From an uncultured Collinsella sp. (GTDB lineage Bacteria > Actinomycetota > Coriobacteriia > Coriobacteriales > Coriobacteriaceae), in NCBI GenBank assembly GCA_900764025.1, contig CAAFMM010000329.1, positions 1-6,239 of the forward strand: DNA of 6,239 bases, written 5' to 3'. The notes beneath the pieces are model-generated. The model searched no databases, was not told the origin of the DNA, and saw only the letters and a list, made by a program, of their open reading frames with translations. The translations under genes were made by a program, and so were the position numbers. The first letter of the stretch is position 1. Each line of letters begins with the position of its first letter. Shown here piece by piece: positions 1-5,530 of this stretch.

Positions 1-57
1 CATTGAGATTTATTACAGCTTTGTCGGCAAGATTGACTTGCCCGAATAACCGCCCGA

Positions 58-90
58 CCTATCCGACACAATGGCCAAGTGTCGGATAGG
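58..90. repeat. Perfect 12-bp inverted repeat, candidate operator
   Basis: CCTATCCGACAC at 58-69 is matched exactly by its reverse complement GTGTCGGATAGG at 79-90, with a 9-base spacer that contains the palindrome TGGCCA. No T run follows closely enough to make it a convincing terminator, and it lies in AT-rich sequence. A dimeric repressor site or part of a replication or partition locus is more likely. The TATCCG core recurs in the parA upstream region (1111-1116), so the same protein might bind both places; that link is inference. Confidence 0.6.
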
Positions 91-462
91 AACGGCAAAA
101 TTTTTTGCACTTCTATTGCTTCTTTATCACACATAAGCAAACGGACGTGTCGCGCAGCACCGTAGCCGTTCCGCGCAACGAAAAGCCTCACCGCCAGCGA
201 TCTCGTGCGCACATCGGCCGCAAGCGGCACGGGAGAGGCCGTCCCGATTAGGGTAGCGGCGCCGCGACTCGGAAACGCGCCTCCGTCCTCCACGCGACGT
301 CCCGACGTAACCCTCGCGAGCGCCCCGGCAACCGCCGACGGGCCGCATCCCATGCCCGGAGGGTCTCGGCGCCCATGGCCGGTTCCATGCCGCACGCCTC
401 CGCCCCTCCGACCCGAAACCCGCCCCGGCGCTCCTTGGACGCGCAGGGTCGCACGCCGGCAG

Positions 463-490
463 GCGGCCCGCAAGGGCCGCGACACTTTTT
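463..490 (+). terminator. Terminator-like hairpin with GNRA loop
   Basis: GCGGCCC (463-469) and GGGCCGC (474-480) form a perfect 7-bp GC stem closed by a GCAA tetraloop of the GNRA class. GACAC and then five T residues (486-490) follow. The T run starts five bases after the stem, later than in an ideal intrinsic terminator. No recognisable gene lies upstream on the same strand, so if it functions it would end a non-coding transcript or a transcript from outside the window. Confidence 0.4.
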
Positions 491-665
491 CGGGTTCTTC
501 GCCCCATGCGCTGCGCGCGCGAACAACGCGAAAAACTGACGTCGGGAGATTTCTACAACCACGTCCGACTTCGCTTCCTCCCTTGCCGGCACGCCCGCGC
601 TGCATGCGACTCACGCGACGCAAGGCACGCCACAGGGGCGGGCCCCAGAGTCTAAGGAGCAAGAC

Positions 666-1037
666 ATGAACGACATGAAGGAAAAGGCGATGGGCGCGGT
701 CAAGGCCTTCCTCGAGCGCAAGGGCTACGAGATCGTCGACGAGGCCTGGCAGGGGCCCGAGGGTATCGGCGGGATCGACCTCGTGGCGGTGGACGAGGAC
801 GGGACCCTGGTGTTCGTCGACGCCACGGCCCGGATCGGGACGGACGGCTTCCCCGAGGCCCACAGGGCGCGCGGGCTGCGCGAGGCGCTGGCGGCGACGT
901 GGCTCGCCGGCAACGGCGACGACTACGCCGACACCCCGGTCCGCTTCGACGAGGTGGCGATGATGGTCGTCAAGGAGAACCGCGCGCTCCTGCGCCACCA
1001 CGTCAACTGCTTCGGCGAGATGGAGCCGCTCTCCTAG
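666..1037 (+). CDS. YraN-like (UPF0102) endonuclease-fold protein, motif degenerate
   Basis: This 123-residue protein has the length and layout of the YraN/UPF0102 family, small restriction-endonuclease-like-fold proteins of unclear function. The N-terminal helix with FLERKGYEIVDEAW (residues 15-28) matches the family's 'yL...GY.Il..Nw' segment. GGIDLVAVDEDGTLVFVDAT (35-54) matches the family's 'GEIDLIa...VFVEVKtR' core. The core aspartate (D38) is kept, but the usual E-x-K is D52-A-T54, losing the lysine, and the usual early glutamate is not apparent. It may therefore be catalytically dead or act through altered chemistry. AAGGAG at 654-659 sits six bases before the ATG and supports this start. 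A terminator follows the stop directly, so it looks monocistronic, upstream of parA. Its role on the element is unknown. Confidence 0.7.
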   Translation: MNDMKEKAMGAVKAFLERKGYEIVDEAWQGPEGIGGIDLVAVDEDGTLVFVDATARIGTDGFPEAHRARGLREALAATWLAGNGDDYADTPVRFDEVAMMVVKENRALLRHHVNCFGEMEPLS

Positions 1038-1045
1038 GCGGCGCG

Positions 1046-1074
1046 CCCGGCCCCGGGCTCCCGGGGCCGGGTTT
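1046..1074 (+). terminator. Intrinsic terminator after the yraN-like gene
   Basis: CCCGGCCCCGGG (1046-1057) pairs perfectly with CCCGGGGCCGGG (1060-1071). Allowing a four-base loop, the stem has 11 GC pairs, followed by TTT (1072-1074). It begins eight bases after the stop codon. The T tract is short, as is common in high-GC actinobacteria. It would separate the YraN-like transcript from the parA operon. Confidence 0.65.
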
Positions 1075-1091
1075 CCCCGAAACTCGGCCCC

Positions 1092-1133
1092 TGTACCACG
1101 AAAGCGTACATATCCGTACGTTTTCGTGGTACA
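1092..1133. promoter_or_regulatory. Large inverted repeat upstream of parA (operator or centromere candidate)
   Basis: An 18-base arm beginning TGTACCACG (1092-1109) is mirrored by 1116-1133 ending CGTGGTACA, with a single mismatch (G1104 opposite T1121, which pairs as a wobble in RNA) and a 6-base spacer ATATCC. Each arm begins and ends with GTAC. The site lies 109 bases before the parA start. Plasmid par operons are commonly autoregulated through, or carry their ParB-binding centromere at, such upstream repeats, so operator or parS-like function is likely. It does not match the chromosomal parS consensus. A TACACT hexamer at 1130-1135 could be a -10 element, but no clear -35 partner is visible. 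Confidence 0.6.
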
Positions 1134-1141
1134 CTCCGCTT

Positions 1142-1172
1142 GTCGGACAAATCCGTACGATTTTGTCCCGAC
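1142..1172. promoter_or_regulatory. Second, imperfect inverted repeat upstream of parA
   Basis: GTCGGACAAAT (1142-1152) mirrors ATTTTGTCCCGAC (1160-1172) with two single-base bulges, around a central palindrome CGTACG (1154-1159). The 9-base word ATCCGTACG is shared with the preceding repeat (1112-1120 and 1151-1159, 39 bases apart), in both cases followed by a T4 run. Two related sites in tandem suggest cooperative binding by ParA, ParB or a repressor. TACGAT at 1156-1161 could serve as a -10 element lying inside the site, but I cannot assign a -35. Confidence 0.5.
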
Positions 1173-1241
1173 GCTCCGAGACTCGGGGCGCGCCGGACCG
1201 GATGCGGCGAGGCGCGCCCCACGCTAGAGAGGACGCGACCC

Positions 1242-2006
1242 ATGCGCACGATAGCCATTTCCAACTACAAGGGCGGCGTCGGCAAGACGACGACCGCCGT
1301 GAACCTGGCGGCCATCTTCGCCGCCCGGGGCCTTCGGACCCTGCTCGTCGACCTCGACCCGCAGGCGTCGGCCACCGACTTCTTCGGCCTCTACGACCGG
1401 GCCGCCTCCGAGCGGCGCACATCGGTCGAGCTGCTCTACGGCGGCGCGCCCGTGGAGGAGATCGCCTACGCCGCCGGGGAGAACCTCGACGTGGTGGCCT
1501 CGACCATCGACCTCGTCGACCAGAACGAGATGCTCCTGCGCGAGCAGCGCCTCAAGTTCGCGCTCGACGACGCCTCGGGCTCCTACGACGTCTGCCTCAT
1601 CGACTGCAGCCCCGTGATGCGCAGGCTCGCCTTCAACGCCTACCTCGCCGCCGCGGAGGGCGGCATGGTCGTCATCCCCGTGAAGCTCGACTCCACCGTG
1701 ATGCGCGGCACGGCGCTCACCGTGGAGGCGACGCGCTCAATCGCGGACGCCCTGCGCATGCCCACGCCCAGATGGAAGATACTGCGCACCTGCGTGCCCG
1801 GCCGCATGACCAACGCCGAGACCACGGGCGCGGCCGTGCTCGACGGGTTCTTCCCAGACGAGCAGTTCGAGACGGTCATACACGCGAGCAGCAAGGTCTG
1901 CGAGGGCAGCTGGCAGTGGAAGCCGGTGGCCGCCTTCGAGCCGGGGAGCCGCCCCGCGCGCGACTACGAGGCCCTCGCCGACGAGGTGTACCGTGAGCTC
2001 GCCTAG
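1242..2006 (+). CDS. parA: ParA-family partition ATPase
   Basis: This 254-residue protein is a Walker-type ParA/Soj ATPase, which binds nucleoid DNA as an ATP dimer and, with ParB, moves plasmid copies to daughter cells. The deviant Walker A motif KGGVGKTT is at residues 10-17, including the signature lysine K10. The A' segment LLVDLDPQASAT is at 34-45, and Walker B YDVCLIDCSP at 115-124. There is no N-terminal helix-turn-helix extension, so it is the short (type Ib/Soj-like) form; such systems are usually autoregulated by ParB. I chose the ATG at 1242 because AGAGAGGA (1226-1233) precedes it and the conserved core begins at once. A longer in-frame TTG start at 1140 would add 34 non-conserved residues inside the operator region. 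It overlaps parB by 14 bases. A fragment resembling its leader recurs ahead of the mobC-like gene. Confidence 0.95.
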   Translation: MRTIAISNYKGGVGKTTTAVNLAAIFAARGLRTLLVDLDPQASATDFFGLYDRAASERRTSVELLYGGAPVEEIAYAAGENLDVVASTIDLVDQNEMLLREQRLKFALDDASGSYDVCLIDCSPVMRRLAFNAYLAAAEGGMVVIPVKLDSTVMRGTALTVEATRSIADALRMPTPRWKILRTCVPGRMTNAETTGAAVLDGFFPDEQFETVIHASSKVCEGSWQWKPVAAFEPGSRPARDYEALADEVYRELA

Positions 2007-2949
2007 CCAGGTGGCCGCGGGATTCACCATCACGGGGCTCCTCGACGGCGCGTCCCGCACCCGCGGGCGCTACCCGGTGTCCGAGATCGCGGTGGCCGAC
2101 ATCGCCGACCACCCGGCGAACGCCGCGTACTCCATGGACCCGGCCGGCATAGCCGAGCTCGCCGAGTCGATACGCCAGGACGGCCTCACCGACCTGCCGC
2201 TGGTGCGCAAGGTCGGAGACGGCTCGTGGCAGATGGTCTCCGGGCACCGCCGCAAGGCCGCCTACGCGCTGCTCGCCAAGGACGACCCCGCCTACGAGAG
2301 GATGCCCTGCCGCGTGATAGAGGGCATCGACGACGAGCGGGCGGTGACGCTGCTCCACGCCGCGAACTACTTCACCCGCGCGCTCACCGTGACCGAGCGC
2401 GCCGCCGCGACCGAGGCGCTCAGGGGCGACGCCGTGCGCCTGCGCTCCGAGGACCCGTCGCTTTCCGGCATGCGCGTCGACGACGTGAAGGCCGCCATCA
2501 TCGAGCGGCAGACGGGCCGCAAGGTCTCCGGCAAGACCATCGCGCGCGAGGAGAGGCTGGCCCGCCGTATCGCCGAGGACCTCTCGCCCGAGTGGGCCGC
2601 CGAGGCCGACCGAGGCAACCTCAGCGCCGAGGCGGTGCGCTCGCTCGCGGGCATGCCGAAGGAGCGCCAGGCGGAGATGCACGCCGCGATGGAGCCCTGG
2701 CGGCGCACCAAGCGGGAGCTCTCCGACTACGTGAGGAGCGAGAGCAGAACGCAGGCCGGCCCCGACGGGCGCATCGCGAAGGCCGCGAGGCTCGTGGCCG
2801 ACTTCCTCGAGAGCCCGCCCGAGAGCCCGAGCGCTGCCGACCTCTCGCTGCTGCGGGAGATGGCGCTCATGACCGCGCCCTACGCGGAGGCGGGCGCAGG
2901 AGCCCGGAAGGTCCGAAGAAGGGCCTCGCATTCGAAATCCAGCAAGTAG
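1993..2949 (+). CDS. parB: ParB-family partition DNA-binding protein
   Basis: This 318-residue protein is a ParB/Spo0J-type centromere-binding protein. The N-terminal ParB/sulfiredoxin-like domain covers roughly residues 27-130: AELAESIRQDGL (54-65), PLVRKVGDG (69-77), and SGHRRKAAY (83-91) in place of the usual GERR CTP-binding box. ANYFTRALTVTERAAA (124-139) corresponds to the third box, ENLxR...LxxxEEA, but diverges from it. A helix-turn-helix follows at about 165-190 (VKAAIIERQTGRKVSGKTIA). The basic, serine-rich tail (RKVRRRASHSKSSK) is probably flexible. The start is GTG with GAGGTG at 1983-1988, inside the 3' end of parA, indicating translational coupling. It would bind the repeats upstream of parA or another centromere. 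The ParB call is firm; CTPase behaviour is uncertain because the boxes are divergent. Confidence 0.92.
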   Translation: MSSPSQVAAGFTITGLLDGASRTRGRYPVSEIAVADIADHPANAAYSMDPAGIAELAESIRQDGLTDLPLVRKVGDGSWQMVSGHRRKAAYALLAKDDPAYERMPCRVIEGIDDERAVTLLHAANYFTRALTVTERAAATEALRGDAVRLRSEDPSLSGMRVDDVKAAIIERQTGRKVSGKTIAREERLARRIAEDLSPEWAAEADRGNLSAEAVRSLAGMPKERQAEMHAAMEPWRRTKRELSDYVRSESRTQAGPDGRIAKAARLVADFLESPPESPSAADLSLLREMALMTAPYAEAGAGARKVRRRASHSKSSK

Positions 2950-2950
2950 C

Positions 2951-2984
2951 CTATGGCGTCCGACATCGCGTCGGGCGTCCATAG
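2951..2984. repeat. Hairpin immediately after parB
   Basis: CTATGGCGTCCGAC (2951-2964) pairs with GTCGGGCGTCCATAG (2970-2984): 14 pairs including one G-T wobble, one bulged base (T2978) and a 5-base loop. It starts two bases after the parB stop. No T run follows, so intrinsic termination would be weak. It may be an mRNA 3'-end stabiliser, a Rho-assisted terminator, or the left part of the adjacent transfer-origin structure. Confidence 0.5.
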
Positions 2985-2990
2985 CACTTG

Positions 2991-3140
2991 GGGACCGGGC
3001 GGCCTCGGACCCGTCATGCCGCGGGCCGTTTGGGAGCCCGCTTACGCGAGGCCCGGTCCCAGAGGCGGCGCCCGAGCCGGGCCGCCGCCTGCGGGGAATC
3101 CCCCGCGCCCCTAGAGAGACGCGCCCGCCGCACGGCGGGC
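2991..3140. other. Hairpin cluster upstream of mob genes, candidate oriT
   Basis: Four further structures lie in 150 bases. GGGACCGGGC (2991-3000) pairs perfectly with GCCCGGTCCC (3051-3060), can extend inward through CCTCG/CGAGG with a bulge, and encloses an inner hairpin GCGGGC/GCCCGC (3021-3026, 3036-3041). AGGCGGCGCCCG (3063-3074) pairs with CGGG-C-CGCCGCCT (3078-3090), 12 bp with one bulge. GCGGGG/CCCCGC (3091-3106) has loop AATC. GCCCGCCG/CGGCGGGC (3123-3140) sits just before the mobC-like ribosome-binding site. Origins of transfer of mobilizable elements usually lie directly upstream of the mob operon and consist of inverted repeats next to the nick site, so position and structure fit. 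I recognise no known nic sequence, so the oriT call is inference; attenuator or leader RNA functions remain possible. Confidence 0.45.
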
Positions 3141-3159
3141 CCGAGGAAAGGAATCCGCA

Positions 3160-3606
3160 ATGGAAGAGAGCGTCGGCGGCGCCAGGGGCAAGGAGCGCCG
3201 CGTCACGTTCCGCATGGAGGGAGGCGACTACGACGCGCTCTGCGAGCGGTGCGAGCGCGCCGGCCTCAGCAAGTCGGAGTACCTGCGCTACCTCGTGCGC
3301 ATACCGCTGTCGACGGAGGCGAACGCGGGAGACGAGCACCGCATACTCGTCGACCGGAAGGCCCTGTGGGCGATGTCGCGCGAGCTCACGAAGTGGGGCT
3401 ACCACTACAACCAGGCCGTGCACGCGATGAACCTCATCAACTTCCACGCCCGCCACGGGCGCGTCGACCGCGACCTCGTCGCGGATAGCGTCCCGACGAT
3501 CGAGCGCGAGCTCGCCGACGTGAACGCCGCGGCCCGAGAGATGGCGGCGGAGCTCGGTCGCATCGGCGCCGACTCGCTCGTGGAGGGCTCGCCATGCCGA
3601 TCCTGA
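3160..3606 (+). CDS. mobC: MobC-like relaxosome accessory protein
   Basis: This 148-residue protein resembles plasmid mobilization proteins of the MobC type, which bind oriT DNA and help the relaxase open the strands at nic. Residues 12-47 look like a ribbon-helix-helix: a strand ERRVTFRM (12-19), then helices around YDALCERCERAG and SKSEYLRYLV. Residues 72-92 (MSRELTKWGYHYNQAVHAMN and following) match the family's 'L..iG.NlNQ.ar.lN' segment. The C-terminal 50 residues look helical. The start is well placed: AAAGGA (3147-3152) lies seven bases before the ATG. It overlaps the relaxase gene by 13 bases, so the two are probably translated together, and it follows the hairpin cluster that is its likely binding target. 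The symbol is a family label rather than an orthology claim. Confidence 0.82.
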   Translation: MEESVGGARGKERRVTFRMEGGDYDALCERCERAGLSKSEYLRYLVRIPLSTEANAGDEHRILVDRKALWAMSRELTKWGYHYNQAVHAMNLINFHARHGRVDRDLVADSVPTIERELADVNAAAREMAAELGRIGADSLVEGSPCRS

Positions 3607-4865
3607 AGCCGATAAGCGGCCACGGCTCGACGGGCGGCATCCGCCGCTACCTCGAGAAGGGAGGCCGCGCCCTGGCGCGCGACCTGTTCAACCTGAGCTA
3701 CGACGAGCGCGACGCCGGCGCGCTGGGGGAAGACGCCAAGGAGGCCTGCGCCTGGGACGCCGAGATGGACGCCACGCGCGCCGCCTTCGGCACGGACGCG
3801 CCCTGGCGGGGAAAGCCCGCGCGCACGTTCAAGCACTTCGTGCTCTCGCCGGACCCCGGCGACAGCATCGACCTGGCGGCGCTGCGCGAGCTCGCGTGCT
3901 CGTGGGCGCTCAAGCACTTCGGCGACCACGAGATCGCCATCGTCTACCACGACGACAACGCCCGCGGCATACCGCACGCGCACATCGTCGTGAACAACGC
4001 CAACCTCCGAACCGGCTACCGCATGCAGACCCGGCACCCCGAGGACCTCAACCGAGACATCCAGGACATGGCGCGCGAGCGCGGGCTGTCGGGGCTTTCC
4101 AACGACCGAGCGCCCGAATCGCCGTCGAGGGCGCGCGGGCGGGCAGGCGCGGGCGGGCCCAGAAGCCGCAGGAGCGTCTACCTGGGCCGTGCCGAGAAGG
4201 AGATCATGCGCTCTGGCGGCTACTCGTGGGTCGGCGACATCCGCGCCCGCGTCGCGCTCGCCAAGACCACGGCGCGCGACGAGTCGGAGTTCCTCGGCAT
4301 CCTCGACGCCCTGGGCGTGCACGTCGCCGACAACTCGGCCAAGGTGCGGCGGGACGACTGGGTGTTCAGCCTGGCAGATGAGCCATCCAAGAAGGTCAGC
4401 GGCGAGCGGCTGGGGTTCGTCTACGGCAAGGAGATGCTGCGCCGGCGCTTCGAGCGCGAAGGCGCCTACCGCCCCACGGACGCGAGCACCGCGCGCATCC
4501 GCGAGGCCGCCGAGCGAGCCCTCGAGCTCAACGACCTCTCGGAGCTGAGCAGGCTCTCCTCGGCGCTCGAGACCTGCGCGAAGTTCGACGTCGAGTCCAT
4601 CGAGGAGTTCGGGCTCAGGATGGCGACGTTGGAGCGGCGCGGCCAGGCGGGCGGCGAGGGGTACCGTCGCCTCGAGGCCGCCCGCGCCTACATGGCCGAG
4701 AACGGGCTCATGCCGCTCAAGACCCGCTACGGGGACGGTGAAGGGCGCGACGATGCCAGCGGCAATTCGCGCCAGTGCCACCGAGCGGACGAGCAACAGC
4801 GAATCCTCGCCGCCGAGCGGCAGCGGGCCCAGCAGGAGCAGCGCAGGGAGAGGGGCCGGAGATGA
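3594..4865 (+). CDS. MOBP-type relaxase (mobilization nuclease)
   Basis: This 423-residue protein is a conjugative relaxase that nicks one strand at oriT and stays bound to the 5' end through a tyrosine. The N-terminal relaxase domain covers about residues 1-160. GHGSTGGIRRYL (9-20) contains the probable catalytic tyrosine Y19. FKHFVLSPDPGD (79-90) is the conserved strand with the first histidine, H81. EIAIVYHDDNARGIPHAHIVVN (113-134) is the metal-binding motif, with H119, H128 and H130. All expected residues are present, so it should be active. The region after about 195 (YSWVGDIRARVALAK, LGVHVADNSAKV, LGFVYGKEMLRRRFE) follows the pattern seen in Firmicutes/Actinobacteria relaxases. The C-terminus is glutamine/arginine-rich. 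GGAGGG (3582-3587) lies six bases before the ATG. The stop overlaps the next gene in an ATGA junction. No coupling protein or secretion genes are nearby, so transfer would need a helper. Confidence 0.9.
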   Translation: MPILKPISGHGSTGGIRRYLEKGGRALARDLFNLSYDERDAGALGEDAKEACAWDAEMDATRAAFGTDAPWRGKPARTFKHFVLSPDPGDSIDLAALRELACSWALKHFGDHEIAIVYHDDNARGIPHAHIVVNNANLRTGYRMQTRHPEDLNRDIQDMARERGLSGLSNDRAPESPSRARGRAGAGGPRSRRSVYLGRAEKEIMRSGGYSWVGDIRARVALAKTTARDESEFLGILDALGVHVADNSAKVRRDDWVFSLADEPSKKVSGERLGFVYGKEMLRRRFEREGAYRPTDASTARIREAAERALELNDLSELSRLSSALETCAKFDVESIEEFGLRMATLERRGQAGGEGYRRLEAARAYMAENGLMPLKTRYGDGEGRDDASGNSRQCHRADEQQRILAAERQRAQQEQRRERGRR

Positions 4866-5416
4866 TGGTGAGGATAGAGTACGAGGGCGGCAGGACGACG
4901 CTGTTCGACACGCTCTCGTTCACGGAGGGGTCGCCGTTCTCCGGCGCGAACATGCTCACGGAGTTCGAGCTCGAGATGCGGGATGAGCCCGAGAAGGGCC
5001 TCTGGCTCACGGCGAACTGGCACCAGGTACGCGACGACTGGCGCGCCGACGCGACCGCGGACGGCATCCCGACGGCGCGCAGGTCCCGCGGATGGCGCTT
5101 CATGCTGGCCTCGGAGGTCGAGCTCGGGCGAGCCCGGCGCGTCCTGCTCGACGGCGACGAGGCGTTCGCCCGGGTGCGGGGATACCTGTGCGACGCGGCC
5201 GCGATCGGCGCCTACTACCGCGAGCACGTGGGCCCTCCCTCAAAACCGCTGAAGTCGCAGATAAAGGACCTGCAGCGCGCGCTGGGGAAAGCGGAGGTCC
5301 CGGGCGTTCCCGACGAGCTGGCGAGGCTGCTCGCGGAAGAGAAGGAAGAGGGCGCCGAGGAGGGCGCCCGCAAGGTCAAGGAAGATTGGGGTGACGTCGA
5401 TGAAGAGGCTTGGTAG
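4862..5416 (+). CDS. Hypothetical protein in the mob operon
   Basis: I do not recognise this 184-residue protein. It starts at the ATGA overlap with the relaxase stop, with the purine tract AGGGAGAGGGG (4845-4855) seven bases upstream; a second ATG follows directly. A longer in-frame start at 4775 would add 29 low-complexity residues and is less likely. Residues 1-60 look like alternating strands (MVRIEYEGG, TTLFDTL, LTEFELEMRD, GLWLTANWHQVRDDW). Residues 76-125 look mixed or helical (RGWRFMLASEVELGRARRVLL, AFARVRGYLCDAAAIGAYY). The C-terminal third (128-184) is highly charged, with a helical stretch and a run of glutamates, suggesting a coiled coil or acidic tail. There is no signal peptide or membrane segment. 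Coupled translation with the relaxase suggests a role in mobilization, for example a relaxosome partner or adapter to a coupling protein. That is inference from position only. Confidence 0.75.
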   Translation: MMVRIEYEGGRTTLFDTLSFTEGSPFSGANMLTEFELEMRDEPEKGLWLTANWHQVRDDWRADATADGIPTARRSRGWRFMLASEVELGRARRVLLDGDEAFARVRGYLCDAAAIGAYYREHVGPPSKPLKSQIKDLQRALGKAEVPGVPDELARLLAEEKEEGAEEGARKVKEDWGDVDEEAW

Positions 5417-5495
5417 GTTCCTCATGCCGGCGCTTAAGGTCACGCTGGGCTTTTTCGTCTGGCTGTTCCGCGCCGTGTTCAAGTGGGTGATGTAG
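5391..5495 (+). CDS. 34-residue basic hydrophobic peptide
   Basis: This short frame begins at GTG 5391, with AAGGAAG (5378-5384) six bases ahead, and overlaps the preceding gene by 26 bases. An ATG at 5400 in the same frame would give 31 residues but is too far from that ribosome-binding site. The sequence begins MTSMKRLGRFLMPAL and ends LFRAVFKWVM. Residues 10-25 are mostly hydrophobic, with basic residues at 5, 6, 9, 16, 27 and 31 and no acidic residue. It would insert in or lie along the membrane, as a single-pass or amphipathic helix. It is the last gene before a strong terminator, so it is probably part of the mob operon. Possible roles are a membrane anchor for the relaxosome, a small toxin-like peptide, or a regulator. 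I recognise no family. Translation is plausible from the start signal and position but not proven. Confidence 0.55.
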   Translation: MTSMKRLGRFLMPALKVTLGFFVWLFRAVFKWVM

Positions 5496-5496
5496 T

Positions 5497-5529
5497 AAGA
5501 GGCGGGCAATTGCCCGCCTCTTTGTCTTT
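5497..5529 (+). terminator. Strong intrinsic terminator of the mob operon
   Basis: An 11-bp perfect stem (5497-5507 with 5512-5522, core GAGGCGGGC/GCCCGCCTC) has an AATT loop and runs into TTTGTCTTT (5521-5529). It begins one base after the stop of the 34-residue peptide. It is directed for the plus strand; on the minus strand no proper T run follows the stem, so it is at most weakly bidirectional. It separates the mob operon from the convergent genes to the right. Confidence 0.9.
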
Positions 5530-5530
5530 C

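Larger units (their letters stand above)
1..660. other. Gene-poor left region (AT-richer start, then GC-rich)
   Basis: I see no credible gene in these 660 bases. Frames that stay open here encode arginine-, proline- and alanine-rich strings typical of chance frames in GC-rich DNA. The first 140 bases are clearly richer in A and T, with a T6 run at 101-106, and carry a perfect inverted repeat (58-90) and a weaker imperfect one (TCGGCAAG at 24-31 against CTTGCCCGA at 37-45). From about 200 on, the sequence is GC-rich and includes a terminator-like hairpin at 463-490. The region may hold a replication origin, a promoter for a gene left of the window, or a small RNA. None of these can be shown from sequence alone. 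Confidence 0.5.

Noticed and set aside
127..507. 126-codon minus-strand frame in the left region
   Set aside because: Arginine/glycine-rich composition without motif or start signal, and it overlaps other equally poor open frames.
205..669. 154-codon plus-strand frame before the yraN-like gene
   Set aside because: Proline/arginine-rich composition, no ribosome-binding site at its start, and no motif. It is likely a chance frame in GC-rich non-coding DNA.
1081..1240. Canonical chromosomal-type parS site
   Set aside because: No TGTTTCACGTGAAACA-like 16-mer is present; the palindromes upstream of parA have a different sequence.
1140..1241. N-terminal extension of parA from a TTG start
   Set aside because: It would translate through the inverted-repeat block, adds no conserved residues, and lacks a ribosome-binding site; the ATG at 1242 has one.
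899..1996. 365-codon plus-strand frame overlapping yraN-like gene and parA
   Set aside because: Very arginine-rich out-of-frame reading of two supported genes, crossing a terminator and the operator region.
1876..3456. 526-codon open frame on the minus strand
   Set aside because: It lies opposite parB and the mobC-like gene, both with clear family motifs and ribosome-binding sites. Its product is Arg/Gly/Ala/Val-rich with no recognisable domain; such mirror frames are common in GC-rich coding DNA.
3405..4796. 463-codon open frame on the minus strand
   Set aside because: It is antisense to the relaxase, which carries all expected catalytic motifs. The minus-strand product has no recognisable domain and no supported start.
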